Below, in pieces: positions 24,116 to 36,043 of a stretch of DNA of 64,000 bases. Source of the DNA: Cinnamomum chago (lineage: Eukaryota; Streptophyta; Magnoliopsida; Laurales; Lauraceae); the NCBI GenBank assembly GCA_038049695.1, contig CP142461.1:28775001-28839000 (forward strand), written 5' to 3'. The position numbers and the translations under genes are program-made. The notes beneath the pieces are model-generated. The model searched no databases. It saw only the letters and a list, made by a program, of their open reading frames with translations, and was not told the origin of the DNA. Position 1 is the stretch's first letter. Each line of letters begins with the position of its first letter.

Positions 24116-25822
24116 TGAAAGTCCTTGGGATCCTAACCCTAGAGGGGGGGGGTGAATAGGGTGTGCTACAACTATGACCAATTTAATCCAATTTTAACTT
24201 CTTAACATAAACTAGTCACATGTGATGATAAACAATCAAAATGCGGAAGCTAATAAAACAATCATCACAAAGCAAACACCACTACACAAAGATTTATAGT
24301 GGTTCGGCCTCAATGCCTACGTCCACTACCGGCTTGTGATCTAATCACCCCACCGGATTTCCACTATTTATGCTTTTTCAAAGGCTAAGCAATAACCTAT
24401 ACAATGTTGTTTTTCTAGGCTCAACAACAACCTTTACAAGATGCTTTTCAAGGCTAAGCAATAACCTTTACAATGTGCTTTTCTAAGGCTAAGCAATAAC
24501 CTTTACAAAAGAGAATTTTCTCTAAGAAGGTGTCTCTTCAAGAACACTCTAAGAGATACAATTTAAGCTCAAATTAATTTGCCTCTAAATAGGCGGATAT
24601 GAAAGTTAATAACAAATTACAAACATACACAAAAACAAGCTAAAGTGTGTGCACAAGTGTATGAATGTGTTTCTTCAATCAATTTCAACAAAGAAGCTCT
24701 TAAATGAATGCATGATGCATTTTAAAATCAAAGCTTATAAAAAGATGATTGAAGAGAAAACTAATCACATAAAAGATTCAAACAACTTTGAAGAAATGAA
24801 TTAAACAAGTTGTATGAATGTTAAAGTCTAAGAAAGCATGTGATTTAGTTAAGAGAGTTTGCAAACTAATCTAATTTACCAAGGATGATTTAGAGTTTGC
24901 AACACAACTCTTTAAAAGCTAGAAATCATGCAAATATGAAAATACAAAGATTTAACCATTCATTGATTCTACTTTTAATGGAAATCAAAATGAAAAGTAA
25001 GGTCTACCTTTTTAAATCTCAAGCATTTGATTTCCAAATGGCCCTCTAGCCTTTCCAACTTCTTCCCCTTTCTTTGGCTCCAAAATGCTCTCAAAAGTTC
25101 ATGTGTCAAGCCTTGAAAAAGGTTGGAAATGAATGGACTTTATAGCCAAAAAGTTGCCAACGGCTAGTCCTCGGTCGACCTAGAAACAGGCCTCGGTCGA
25201 CCAAGAAAGCACAACGGTCAAAAAAGTGACCGTTGGAGCTTCAGGTGACAGACAACATGCAGTTGTCTCGGTCGACCGAGACACAGATATCGGTCGACCG
25301 GCAACACTGCCGGTTGAGTCACCTGTTGGGTCCAAAAATCCAACTTTTGCACTTTTGAAGGTATTTCTTTGGGAGGATTTTTGGGCCACTAAACCAAGCT
25401 AGAATACATGTTTTAAGACATTCTAAGATGTTTAAAAACATGAACACACAAAGCCTGAGATGATTCAAAAGTTTAAAACCAAAGGCTAGCTTGATTGGAT
25501 AAAACTCTTTTCAAAAGAAAATGCATACAAAAATGATTCTTTGTGTGAAGAATGTATGCAAGGCTCAAACCTAAATTCTCAACATGATTTTCCAAATATA
25601 ATGCACAAGGAAATAGGTTTTCAAAAGAGTTTGGGTTTCAAAACCAATGCATCCAAGTTTAGAACCAAAACATGCATAAAACAAAAAACTTTTCCAAATC
25701 TAAAAACCAATGCATGTATAAAACAACATTTCAAGGTTTTCTAAAACAATGCAAGTGTGAGAATTCAAATGATGCTAAAGTGCAAATGCATCCATCAAAT
25801 TGCAAATACAAAATCCCTAACA
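24116..25822 (-). mobile_element. Solo LTR, 1,707 bp, with GTTAA target duplication
   Basis: It begins TGAAAGTCC and ends CCTAACA, flanked by identical 5-mers GTTAA at 24,111-24,115 and 25,823-25,827. The host sequence on both sides is the same minisatellite. A minus-strand TATA box (CTATAAAG, about 25,137-25,145) with GGTCGACC palindromes just upstream (25,168-25,302) shows minus-strand orientation. No interior is present, so this is a solo LTR left by LTR-LTR recombination. Its family also occurs at 1-1,516. Copia-type assignment is inference. Confidence 0.85.
25168..25302. repeat. GGTCGACC palindrome cluster upstream of the LTR TATA box
   Basis: Four copies of CGGTCGACC-type sequence in about 135 bp. 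They lie 25-170 bp upstream of the minus-strand TATA box. The copy at 1-1,516 has degenerate versions (CGGTTGACCG, CGGTTAACCG) in the same place. Confidence 0.7.
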
Positions 25823-25827
25823 GTTAA

Positions 25828-26710
25828 TAAAATTCATTTCATGGTCAGATAAATTCATTTCAAACGTAGATAACTTCATATCAAATTCAAACAAATTATC
25901 ACCAATGCTAGATAAACTCATATGAAACTTAGCTAACTTCACATCTAACTTAGATAAATATATTTGAAAATGAGATAAAATCATATAAGAATTTAGATAA
26001 ATTTATATCAAATTCGTGTAATCTCATATCAAAATCAGCCAACTTCACATCAAGTTCAAATAACATGAGTCCAAACTCATTAAAGTTCATATCAGACTTA
26101 GATAAATTCTTTCAAACTCAGATAGATTCTTATCAAAGTCATTTAACTTCATATGAAACACAGATAAATTCACATCAACCTTAAATAAATTCATTTGAAA
26201 ATGAAATAAAATCATATAAGAATTCAGATAAATTTATGTCCAATCCATGTAACTTCATATCAAAATTACCTAACTTCACATCAAGCTCAAATAACATGAG
26301 TCCAAACTCAATAAACTAGATGTCATACTCAGATAAATTCTTATCAATCTCATGTATCTTCTTTCAAACTCAGATAAGTTCTTGTCAAAGACATTTAACT
26401 TCATATAAAAACACAGATAAAATTACATCAAACACAGATAAAATCATTTTCAAGTCAAATAAATTCATATCAAACTCATATAACATCAGTTCAAACTCAT
26501 TTAGCTTCATATCAAATTCATACAAATTTATAACAAACTCCCTTTTACATCACTGCAAACTCAGATAATTTCATTCCCAACTCAGATAAATTCAAATGAA
26601 ACATAGAATAAATCATGTCAATGTCAGAAATATTCATTTCAAAGTCAATTAAATTCATTTGAAATTCATATCCCATCAGTTAAAACTTAGATAACTTCAA
26701 TTCAAACTAT
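25828..26710. repeat. 21-bp-periodic minisatellite with a 237-bp higher-order unit
   Basis: Variants of AACTCAGATAAATTCATATC recur about every 21 bp. The block at about 25,945-26,085 is repeated at about 26,184-26,320 with few changes, showing a higher-order unit near 237 bp. Because 21 bp is 7 codons, one plus-strand stretch (26,320-26,568) stays open by chance with a 7-residue pattern (SNSYKFITNS); I do not consider it a gene. Confidence 0.75.
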
Positions 26711-28946
26711 TTGTGATGTAAATTACACAAATAAGCCACATTAAAGCCACAGATGGAAATTATCTGCTTTTTAACATTCTATTGCATCAGACTCTGATAA
26801 GTTTATTTGAGTTTCATATTTTCAGCACAAAACATCCATTTGATCATTAAGTTTTGAAATTTCATTCTGTAACAGAAAATGTTTGACACCAATTAGTCTC
26901 CAAAACTAAACTTCCAATCTTTTTACATACGAAACAACTTTGAAGCATTTCTATTTTCTGATCAATTATCAATGTCCTGATTTGTTCTTCGTTGCTCGCG
27001 TTGTGAAAAAAGTGAAGACTTTGTTCTAGCCATCTCCTACATAGACATGAGCACAAAGAAGATAAATCAGGAAATTTAGTGATGATTTGTGTCGTTTCCT
27101 TATGATATACAAATTGCTAGGGTTTGAAGATGAATACTTTTTGCAAATGTTGTAATATTCAACTTACTTTTTATTTGGATTGAGTGAATGTAAACAATGT
27201 TTTCGAGAAGATGCTTCGACTTCTCTAGAATTTGTGTTTCTTAGGGTTAGGAATCACAAAAGTATTTATTCAACACCTAAATCATCTTCAAACATTGTAT
27301 GTGCAAAGATGACTCAGTTGCTTGAGATTTTATGGGTAAAATCTCCTTCCTTAAATTAGTTTCCCCATTTCTCTTTCTCTTCTCTGCTGAAATCCCTAAT
27401 TTGTTGAGTCGATTCTTCTTCTCGGAATTTACGGGTTAATTTTAGTATTTTTTAATAAGGAGCAGATTGTATTAAGAGGGGCATTTTAGACTTTTTTTTA
27501 ACTGTTTAAAACATAAAAAGGGACCTTTGCCTCTATGGAAAAAAAAAAAAAAAAAAACATAGCCCTTTTGCGATAAAATGGACTGTTGAGGGACCTGCGA
27601 TAAAAAACACCCCCTTTTTTGCTCCAAGTTGTTCCTCTTGGAATTCTCCTGAAATAATACATAAAACTTTTACGCTTTTATGAAATATTCAATTTTTTAT
27701 GTACATTTTTAAATTTCAGCCAAAAAACCTGTCATAAGGGAAGGGTATTTGTCATTTCTTAAAAAAATATTACAAAGAAGACTTGATTGAAAGAATATGA
27801 GAAACTTTTACACTTTTTTGAAATATTCAAATCTTCATGTACTTTTATTAAAACTAGCCAAACGTTTTATACTTTTTTGAAATCATCCCTTTTTAATGAC
27901 ACAAATTGTAATGATAAAGGATAATATGCTTATCTCACTGCATATGGCAACTGAACGTGATTCAACATCCCCATAACTTGTGTCTGACCACGCAAGCTCT
28001 TTTCCCAACTTGACTCGATGGCTTTCCAAATCTAGTCTAATTTCCAAGTTTAACACATTGGTTTTGTTTGGCCGGTTGACAAATGACAACATTATAACCT
28101 TTATTTAAGGATACAAACATGTTGGATCCAACAAAAAATCTATGTGTTGTAATCGGATGGGCATCAACTTAGAAAAAAATTATTTAATTTGGGATTTAAT
28201 TAGAAATAAAATGTAGAATGCATTAGTATAATTGAATAAAAATGCTTTAGAAAAAAAAAAAAAAAAACACAACAAGGCCAATTAAATGGTACATGATTAA
28301 ATCTAAGTCGACTAAAGTACTAATGTACTCAAACTATATAGACTCTTAAAACCTATATATTTTTTATAAGTGAATGTGATCGTCCTGCATTTGGATCCCT
28401 GAGTCGGAATATACAATGATCCCATTCCGGATCCTATATGGGTGGATTTGGATTCAAATTCAAATTTGAATCTCTCTCCAATCCAAAAATAGATTCTATA
28501 AGCACTTTATTCGGAGCCGGAGAAGATGGGGGACTCAAACATCCATATGCAAACCTTCCTTTATCATTGAATTCAAAACCACTGCATGTTTTACTCAAGC
28601 TTTCTTTGAGTGAAGGACTAGAATGCCACTATGGAGCTCACTTATTGAAAACCCTAGTCACTCTAACTGAAATGCCCTAAGCTTGTATGGATATCCCTAA
28701 CAAGTCACTCTCGTGGTAAGATCAAGCATACGATTATTAATATGATTAATATAATTTTATGCACTATTAATCCTATTCACTAATCACTAATCAAATGATT
28801 AATTATAGGTTCAATCTTAGGTGTGACCAACTTCTATTGGAATAAAATATGAAAATGTTACATATACATGATGCAAGCAAGGTTTTCACTTAAAACTATT
28901 CAGATTTATAATAGGTGGGCCGAGGGCTCCACTATGGAGTTCCACT
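26711..28946. other. Intergenic AT-rich DNA, nothing recognised
   Basis: No coding similarity in any frame. It contains an A-run (about 27,539-27,558), a second at about 28,253-28,267, and short open frames without protein-like composition. Confidence 0.5.
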
Positions 28947-29053
28947 CAAGGGCAGCTCTACATTGATCACAATGGGGTCAATTAACCCCCCTAAGAACTG
29001 AAAAAAAAATTCTTTCTTGAATTGAACTTATGGGAAGATTTTGACCCCACTCA

Positions 29054-29771
29054 ATGCCTAAGTTAATCGGCCATCTATCTAACAAAATAAAAATAAAAAT
29101 TAATGGGCCATTGCAAAGGAAAGATCAAGATATTGTGAATGCCATGAAACTAGTTAAAGAGTCTAAGCTACGATTGCAGAAAATGAGAGATGATGAATGG
29201 GGATTTCTATTGATTGAAGTGTCTTCATTTTGCAACAAAAGGTTGTTTCTATCCCGAACATGGATGATATATTTGTAGTTTTGGGGAGGCACAATGCAAA
29301 GCCCCATAAATTACAAATTTACACCACTACCGTGTTGAACTATTCTATACAGTCATCAATATGGCACTTCAAGAGCTCAACAACCATTTCATAGAGGTTA
29401 ATACTGAGTTGCTTCTTCATGTGGCTTGCTTGAATTCCACGAATTCATTTTCTGCTTTTGACAAAGAAAGGTTGGTCCTTCTTGCTCAATTCCATGCTTT
29501 TGATTTTTCTGCAATAGAACTCGTGGCACCTGACCATCAACTTTAAAACTACATTGCTAATATGTGCTCTAGCAACGAGTTTTTAGAATTGAAAGGAATC
29601 GGTGACATTGCTAGAAAATTAGTGGAGACAAAGAAGGATATCGTATACCCATTGGTTTATTTGCTTCTAAAATTGGAGTTGATTTTATTAGTAGCGACTT
29701 CAACGGTAGAAAGAGCATTTTCAGCAATGAAGTATGTAAAGAACAGGTTGCGTAACCGAATGAGAGAATAT
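29054..29771 (+). pseudogene. hAT transposase pseudogene (TTF-type zinc finger/hAT dimerisation family), 5' part
   Basis: Three segments in shifting frames match the C-terminal half of plant hAT-like TTF-type zinc finger proteins. At 29,110-29,230 it reads LQRKDQDIVNAMKLVKESKL. At 29,361-29,546 it has ALQELNNHFIEVNTELLLHV. At 29,562-29,771 it holds KKDIVYPLVYLLLKLELILL and the dimerisation signature VERAFSAMKYVKNRLRNRMR. Internal stops lie between segments, the N-terminal zinc finger and catalytic part are missing, and the frame is broken at 29,771 by an insertion. The last 43 codons continue at 49,026. Not functional. Confidence 0.85.
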
Positions 29772-30639
29772 TGAGTTCAAGAATTTTCACATTTATGCAT
29801 CATTTTATGATGAATTAGGGGTTTAATTAGGTGAATTGCATCATTATTCATTTAATTCAATCATTTCATGCATTTTTCACCTAGGAACCTGAATTTTCAT
29901 ATTTTTCATACGTTTTCTACATTGACTTAGAATGTTTTGCAATTTTCTTCAAAGAGTCCCAGTTGGAGTAGAACTCTATCCAATGGATCCCGCTTCAATA
30001 TGGGTTCTTCAGTATTTGATGTGTTGAATTAGAATGTGCAGAAAATGAGAATTGAAGGCCTGTGTCAAGAGACCCACTTTCAAGCACACAAAGTCATCTT
30101 GGCCATGCATTGCTAAATTGAAGCTTGAAAAGAAGTAAATTGAAGAATTCACCAAGCGGACTCCACACACATGAAAATCAATCAAGGGAGGGTCCACTCA
30201 TCATATCAGTTGAAGAGTCCTAACTATAATAGAAAACTTCTCATAGGGCCCACTATTCAAGCAAATGAAATGCCCCTCATGGTAAGGTCCGTAGTAGTTG
30301 CAGATTTGAAATTATTAATGGATAATTTAACGAGTATAATTCCGATTGCAGATTTGAATGGAGGTTATCTCACCATATAATTCAACACACAAAAAAAGTT
30401 AATAAAAGAACATTTTTTAGCCATTTTTTGTCTGGTCAATCTTATAGTGGGACCAACTCAGTTCTAAGCAAAAATTTGGGATACCCCATAAAGAAGTAAG
30501 CCGATCATTTTGAACAACTACGATTATCCATATTTAAAAACGAGTGGGCCCCACCCAAAAAAGTTCCCAGCGTATATATCCTATAGAAGCCAAAAGACGA
30601 TTATGGGAATGAATTGGCCCCATGAAAAAAACTTGCCCC

Positions 30640-31268
30640 AATGAGTCTTAGTGACGAAAATAAAAAGTTGTCACTAAAATCTTACACCATTAGTGGTGAA
30701 AAATTAAAAATTTCCATTAAATTTCTTTTCCTCTAAAATGACCTTTAGCTACAACATACGAGTTGTCACTAAATGTCCTCACTATTATATCTTTAGTGGT
30801 AACAATAAATCTCACCACTAAAGGTGCGTTTTTAGCAACTGCAGCTGAATTGTGGCTAAAAATATTGTAGGTAAAGGTCGTTTTCTTAAGGTATGTCTTT
30901 AGTGGCAACAAAGAGTCGCCGCAAAAGATAGTACATAAAGTGGCAAAAAAAAAGTCACGGCAAAAAGTAAGATGTCAAAGCAGTTAGCGACGAAAGCAAA
31001 ACGTTGCCACTAAAACCCTTGGCCATTAGTGGCGACAAATTAAAACATGCCACTAAATCTCTTTCCCTCCAAAATCCCATGGCGCCAAAAATTCCCGCCA
31101 AGGAATTAGTGACGAAATTTAGCTGCAACATATAAGTTGCCACTAAATGTGGGCATTATAATACCTCAGTGGCGACATCAAGTTTTTGCCACTAAAGATA
31201 GGTTTTTAGTGGCGAAAATTAGACCGCGGCTAAAAAAGTCGCCACTAAAAGCCAACTTTCTTGTAGTG
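30640..31268 (-). mobile_element. CACTA-like end fragment with subterminal repeats
   Basis: The right end reads TTCTTGTAGTG, i.e. CACTACAAGAA on the minus strand. The preceding 600 bp carry many direct and inverted copies of TTTAGTGGCGAC / GTCGCCACTAAA, typical of a CACTA subterminal region. No matching left terminus was found, so it is a fragment or a degraded miniature element. Confidence 0.6.
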
Positions 31269-33685
31269 AGAAGAACAGTTCGAATCAGCCACATTTGATC
31301 TCCTTTCAAAAATGAAAGTGGTGCAGAGATAAAGTCCATTGCAAATCAAATTTCAAAAGTTAATCTCATTTTTCTCAGGACAACCCCTCTTAAAATGGCC
31401 ATAACATTCATTCTGATCGTTCGATCGATGAAATCTACCTACCGTTGGAGAGCTTATTCAAAGTAGATGTTCGTGGAGCCCAAGATTGTGTAAATTGGAC
31501 CTAAACTGATAAAGTTATGGGTCCTGATATTTTCATGCTCTTTTTTAGATGGGATTGCAATTAAATTCACACCGTTAACAATCCATTGCTGCACATCCCT
31601 TGTGGGACCCCATCGAAAGATTAGTCAAGCCATCCAGACGTTTCCAGAAGCTTCCACGTCATTCAAATTCAAAAAGGATAACATATATACCTTACGGGGT
31701 ATTTGGAAACCATATATTGCTAAAGATCTCAAAATATATTTTGATATGGTAGATAATAACAATCCATTTTTATTTGGTAGTGTTTGGAAAGAGGATATTA
31801 TAAGTTACAATATTAGGTTATCTTTAGAAAAGTTGGATATTGCTTTCTTTAGGGGATGGGTGAATATTGTAGATTGTGTGATGAAGTCCGACACGCCGCC
31901 CCGGAGAGGTGTCCATGCTTCCTAGCACTGGGCTCTACAAGAAAAAAAAATGAAACAAATGAAAACGATTGAGATCAAATTAGCTATGATCTTATCAGTA
32001 GGCCCACATTTAGATATAATGGGTGGAATATAATTTCAATTTTTATAAATCACATTGACCATTTACTTTCAATGGGCCCCACAAATTGGGTCTTTGTGAA
32101 CACGATTGCTAGGTTATATAGCATATCTCTTTTTTATTGATAAATCGATTGAACTTCATTTGAAATTTTGTTAATAATGATAAAATTACAAAATTAAGCT
32201 ATTGATTTACAATGCCAGCCACGTGTAGTGTTCCAAATATACTTTGATATTTTAAAGTATATAACAAAGTTATTCATTACAAAAGATCTAATATAATTAG
32301 AATAAAATGTATTTTTTTGTATAATAGAATCAAACGATCGTGTCTCTCTGGACATGTTGGATGTTATACAACGCTTTGCCATTTAAATTAAAGTTGTGAA
32401 TTTACAATGACACTAGAACTTCTTTTAACAATTTTTTTGTTTCTTATCTTTTATTATTATTATTGAATCAATTCTATTAGTCAAAACCTCTCAAATCAGA
32501 AAATGAATATCATTTGCTCTTCTGTTAATGAGCACGGGCCCGGGCTTAATTGAGCTAATCTACACTCTCTCTCAAAAAAAATCTAATTGAAATTTAAGCA
32601 TACTAAAAACCAATATTATTCCAGAATAGTAGTTAATTTAATTAAAATGGAAAGAGCATCAGTTGGCAATTCCAACTAAACCGAGCTGAGCAGTCATAAA
32701 ATCTTGGGCTGTCTTTATGGGTCTACAATACAGAATTTTTTTTTTACTCACTCCACTCTATTAAATCTTTAGTTTGGTTTTTTCTCATTAAACAAATAAA
32801 GAATATCTACTAAAGAGATAGTTCATTCCTCTTTCTATACTTATGGGTAAATTAACATTTATTGATTCAAACTTAGAAAAAGAGTTTAAATGCACATGTA
32901 TTGATACTTTTGAAATTGGCCAGATTATAAGCGTTAAGATGATGACCTGGTCATCTTTTGGACACCACTCCCTTTTGATGTTACTTCCGACCTATTTCTT
33001 AATTTTAAGTCATATAAAGAACTCGCTGATCATATCTATAATCAAGGTTTATTAGATTCTGTATCTTAGTTTTACTTAAAAATTTTACTTTTACATTGGA
33101 CATTTTACTTAACTAGGAATCGGAGTTTAACTTGAATAAGGAAACTCAATATCATATTCTCAATCTTACATATTATATGGGACCCAAAAGTTTTTTTTTC
33201 CTTTTTCTTATATTTTATTGTCATTATTAAATCAATTCCGTTGGTCAAAACCTCTCAAATCAAAAAAAGAATATCATTTGCTCTTCTGTCTGATGAGCAA
33301 GGGCTCGCCCTATGGTAGAACATCCACAATTACTTCATATTTACATTTAAATTTACTTTCAACTAACCTCTCTCTATCAAATATCCACGCCATATGAATT
33401 GGAAGGCATAAACGTATATAGGGTTCTCCAAAAGATGGTGACCAATATTAAATTTCCTATATAATTGTATTAAATGTAGTTTTTATGTTTTATATGTCTC
33501 TACTTTCAATTTAAATTGAGTTTTCTTTCCACGAATTAAAAGCGCGGGCTATCAAAACACGGGCGGGAAGATCTTCCTTTTGGCTTCGGATATCACAAAA
33601 TGGGAGAAGGTATATCCTTTGGCTTTCCCGGGAAAAAACAACTTCTTTACATCCTTCTATGAAGAAGCCATTTCTTTATCATTCC
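31269..33685. other. Mixed transposon debris, no gene seen
   Basis: AT-rich DNA without recognisable coding sequence. A block of about 110 bp at 32,440-32,545 (TCAAAACCTCTCAAATCA, ATATCATTTGCTCTTCTGT) recurs at about 33,205-33,300 in direct orientation. A possible Harbinger-type terminus (GGGGTATTTGG) lies at about 31,697. Confidence 0.4.
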
Positions 33686-34359
33686 TGTAAGTGCCTAAAA
33701 ATTACGGACTTGATTAAGAGAGGGTTAAGCTCTTAGTTTGATGATCTGGAGAAGATGACGGAAAAGGATAGGTCCTCCGATGACCTGAAAGAGGAAGACA
33801 ACAGTCAGAACCTCTGGCTGTAGGCAGCCGAAGGCACTCCAACGCTCAAGTCAGTGTGATAACTGAGAGAAATAGAGAAGGAGAAGTCTGGGAGGGAGAT
33901 ATGTTGCGTACCTCTTACAGTTCCTTTCATGCATTATATAGACGTGAGAGTCATCATTGGACTGGATCCCTTGAGGAGGCATGGAAGTCCCATCAGTATG
34001 TACATTTCTCTTTTGAGTGGGGGTAGGTAGAAAGGGAACGTCCTATCGGACCACCTCCCTATACCTATGGACGCGACCCTAAGATAAGGCGTGCCACTTA
34101 TCTAGGTCCGGCGCCCACTCTATTTGTCAGTTCGTTGTCCCCGTCACGGCAGCGCATTTATGGCTGAGTGACAGGAGACCGAGATCAGGTTTAAGGCCGA
34201 GACCGAGGTGGACACTCGCGAACGTGGCCACCGAGACGAGCTTCACGGCCTCAACCGAGGTGGTGCTCCTGCCGAGCTCGTACAACACCGAGATTAAGGA
34301 TATTCCGAAATCAGGGAGCGGCCCCACATAAACTTGTGATTACAAACAGACGCCACACA
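33686..34359 (-). repeat. Tat-like element 3' LTR (674 bp)
   Basis: Starts TGTAAGTGCC, ends CACACA, preceded by ATTCC. It differs from the partner LTR mainly by transitions and lacks an 11-bp duplication of CATTTATGGCT. Confidence 0.92.
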
Positions 34360-34369
34360 ATTTCCCCCT
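34360..34369 (-). promoter_or_regulatory. Polypurine tract of the Tat-like element
   Basis: The plus strand AATTTCCCCCT lies directly inside the LTR; the minus strand AGGGGGAAAT is the expected plus-strand primer. Confidence 0.75.
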
Positions 34370-34713
34370 AGCTCTCGACCTCGTTGGTTTTCCCCGAGGT
34401 TGGGAGCTAAGATTTGAGTCGATGGGCTGGCCTGGCCCTAGCTAATCGTATCTTGCTGTCGTGCGATCCTCATCATGACGCCCTTTGGTTTGCCCTAGGC
34501 AATAAATACAGTATCATAATTGCTTCGCCAAGGTAGGCACGCGGGCGTCGTTCAGTATGCCCGAGATGATAAATGTCGTACCAGAGGCATGGTGAGAGAC
34601 GGACCGTTGCTGCCACGTGTAACCCTTAGTTTGGCTGTTCACCGGGATCGAGGCAACTCGTGGCGAGTCCGGAGCGCTGCTTCGCGTGCGCTACAATTAA
34701 GAGGGGCGTCCCT

Positions 34714-34722
34714 CTATAAAAT
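34714..34722 (+). promoter_or_regulatory. TATA box for the antisense ORF
   Basis: CTATAAAAT on the plus strand lies about 330 bp upstream of the ATG at 35,045. A pyrimidine-rich leader (34,735-35,040) follows. This suggests the extra ORF has its own promoter, separate from the LTR. Confidence 0.5.
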
Positions 34723-35044
34723 GGGGATGCCCCCTTCCCTTTCTTCTCTTATCTTTGCTTTTGTCTGAAAGAGGTTTTGCTGAAGAAGAGATCTAGCTGA
34801 GGCCATCCTGCTGAAGTCCTGCCAAAGACAGAACCTTACCGAAACCGGAGACTCCTTTTCCTTTGCTTTTCACCTTCTGCTTTTCATTCTCAGCAAATCG
34901 TCACATTTTCTCTGTGAGTTTTCTTCTCTGTTACTCTCCTTTCACCTCTTTTTTCTTTTGTTTCAGAGGGTTTCATCCCCTCGGGCTCTTCTAGTTCTTG
35001 TTCCTTCTTCTCCGCCTTCTGCTCTGCTATTTAGCCCTTAGAAA

Positions 35045-36043
35045 ATGGGGATTTACAGTCATTGGTTGGAGGGTCTCGCAGCCCTGGAGGGGTTTAGGGG
35101 GGCGTTTAAAATTCTGGCCAACGTTCTGGTGAAGCCCCAAGACTTCCAGGGCCTCTTTGATGGCTTCGCCACTTTCAAGGATTGGATGCCCTTCCCTCTG
35201 TTGTCGGTATGCGAAAGTGGGGTCAGGTTCCCTATCCACCCGCTTCTCCGATCCTGCCTCAGTTCGTGGCAGATATGCCCCTTCCAGCTGATGCCAAATG
35301 GGTTTAAAATTATAATGGGCGTGGCGGAGTTGAACTGGATCCTGGATATCAACCTCGGCGTGCACGACATAGAGGATGTCTATGACATCTGCAAATTCGC
35401 GGGGGGCGAGGACTCCTACTATCTTCGGGTGAAGGCTAGGCGCCGACCCTTGATTAACGCCCTGGAGGACTCAAGCAAATACGCCGGGGATGACCGCATT
35501 CTGGTCTCAGGGAACTGGGAGTTCAGGGAATCCGAGACCGAGGCTGCGCGGCGAATCCAGGTTCCGCGAAGGCCTGGGACCCCTCCGAGTAAATACTCGC
35601 ATCCCCGGGCTATTTGCATTTATCTTAGATGTCGATTTGTCGATCTGATGTCCTCTATTTTCTGCGCAGGTGTTCAGCAAAGGAGGAGAGAGGCCGGCTT
35701 CGATCACTGGAAGAGGAACGACACGTGGCAAGGGAAGATCTATCGCTACCACGGTCATCACGATCGGGCCGCCTTCTCGTTGCTCGAGTACAAGCCGCGG
35801 TACCAATCTTACACCAGGAAGACTGCTGAGATTCCCCTTGAGCCGATAGGGGAGGTCGTGATTGCACTCGAGGAGACTAGTGGCCAGGCCTCGGAGCCCC
35901 AGGGCCCGATCTTAGTTACAGACAGCTCCCCCGACCGAGACCAAGCGGAAGAGGAGATGGACGGGGCGCGCCCTCCTTTGAAAAATTTGGGGGCCGTGAT
36001 TTTCGGGGGCCGAGTTCCTCCCACCCCGAAGCATGCCCCCAGC
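35045..36043 (+). pseudogene. Antisense ORF of the Tat-like element, N-terminal part (putative gypsy-type transposon protein)
   Basis: From the ATG an open frame encodes 333 residues. It resembles the plant 'putative gypsy type transposon' family (Transposase_28-type) by its hydrophobic PFPLLSVCESGVRFPIHPLL, the PNGFKIIMGVAELNWILDIN segment and a following GNWEF. Its function is unknown. A likely intron (GTAAATACT..TTCTGCGCAG, 35,589-35,669) is 81 bp, a multiple of three and stop-free, so the frame stays open whether or not it is spliced. The frame is cut at 36,044 by a hAT-like insertion whose first bases (TAG) supply the stop. Coding resumes after 37,196. It runs opposite to pol. Confidence 0.75.

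Noticed and set aside
1-25822. One giant LTR retrotransposon using the similar LTRs at 1-1,516 and 24,116-25,822
   Set aside because: The right copy has its own perfect GTTAA duplication on both sides and sits inside a minisatellite, so it is an independent solo LTR. No primer site follows the left copy.
26320-26568. 82-codon open frame with repeated NSYKFI-type residues
   Set aside because: It is a by-product of 21-bp AT-rich repeats (7 codons per unit). There is no conserved domain and no support for a gene.
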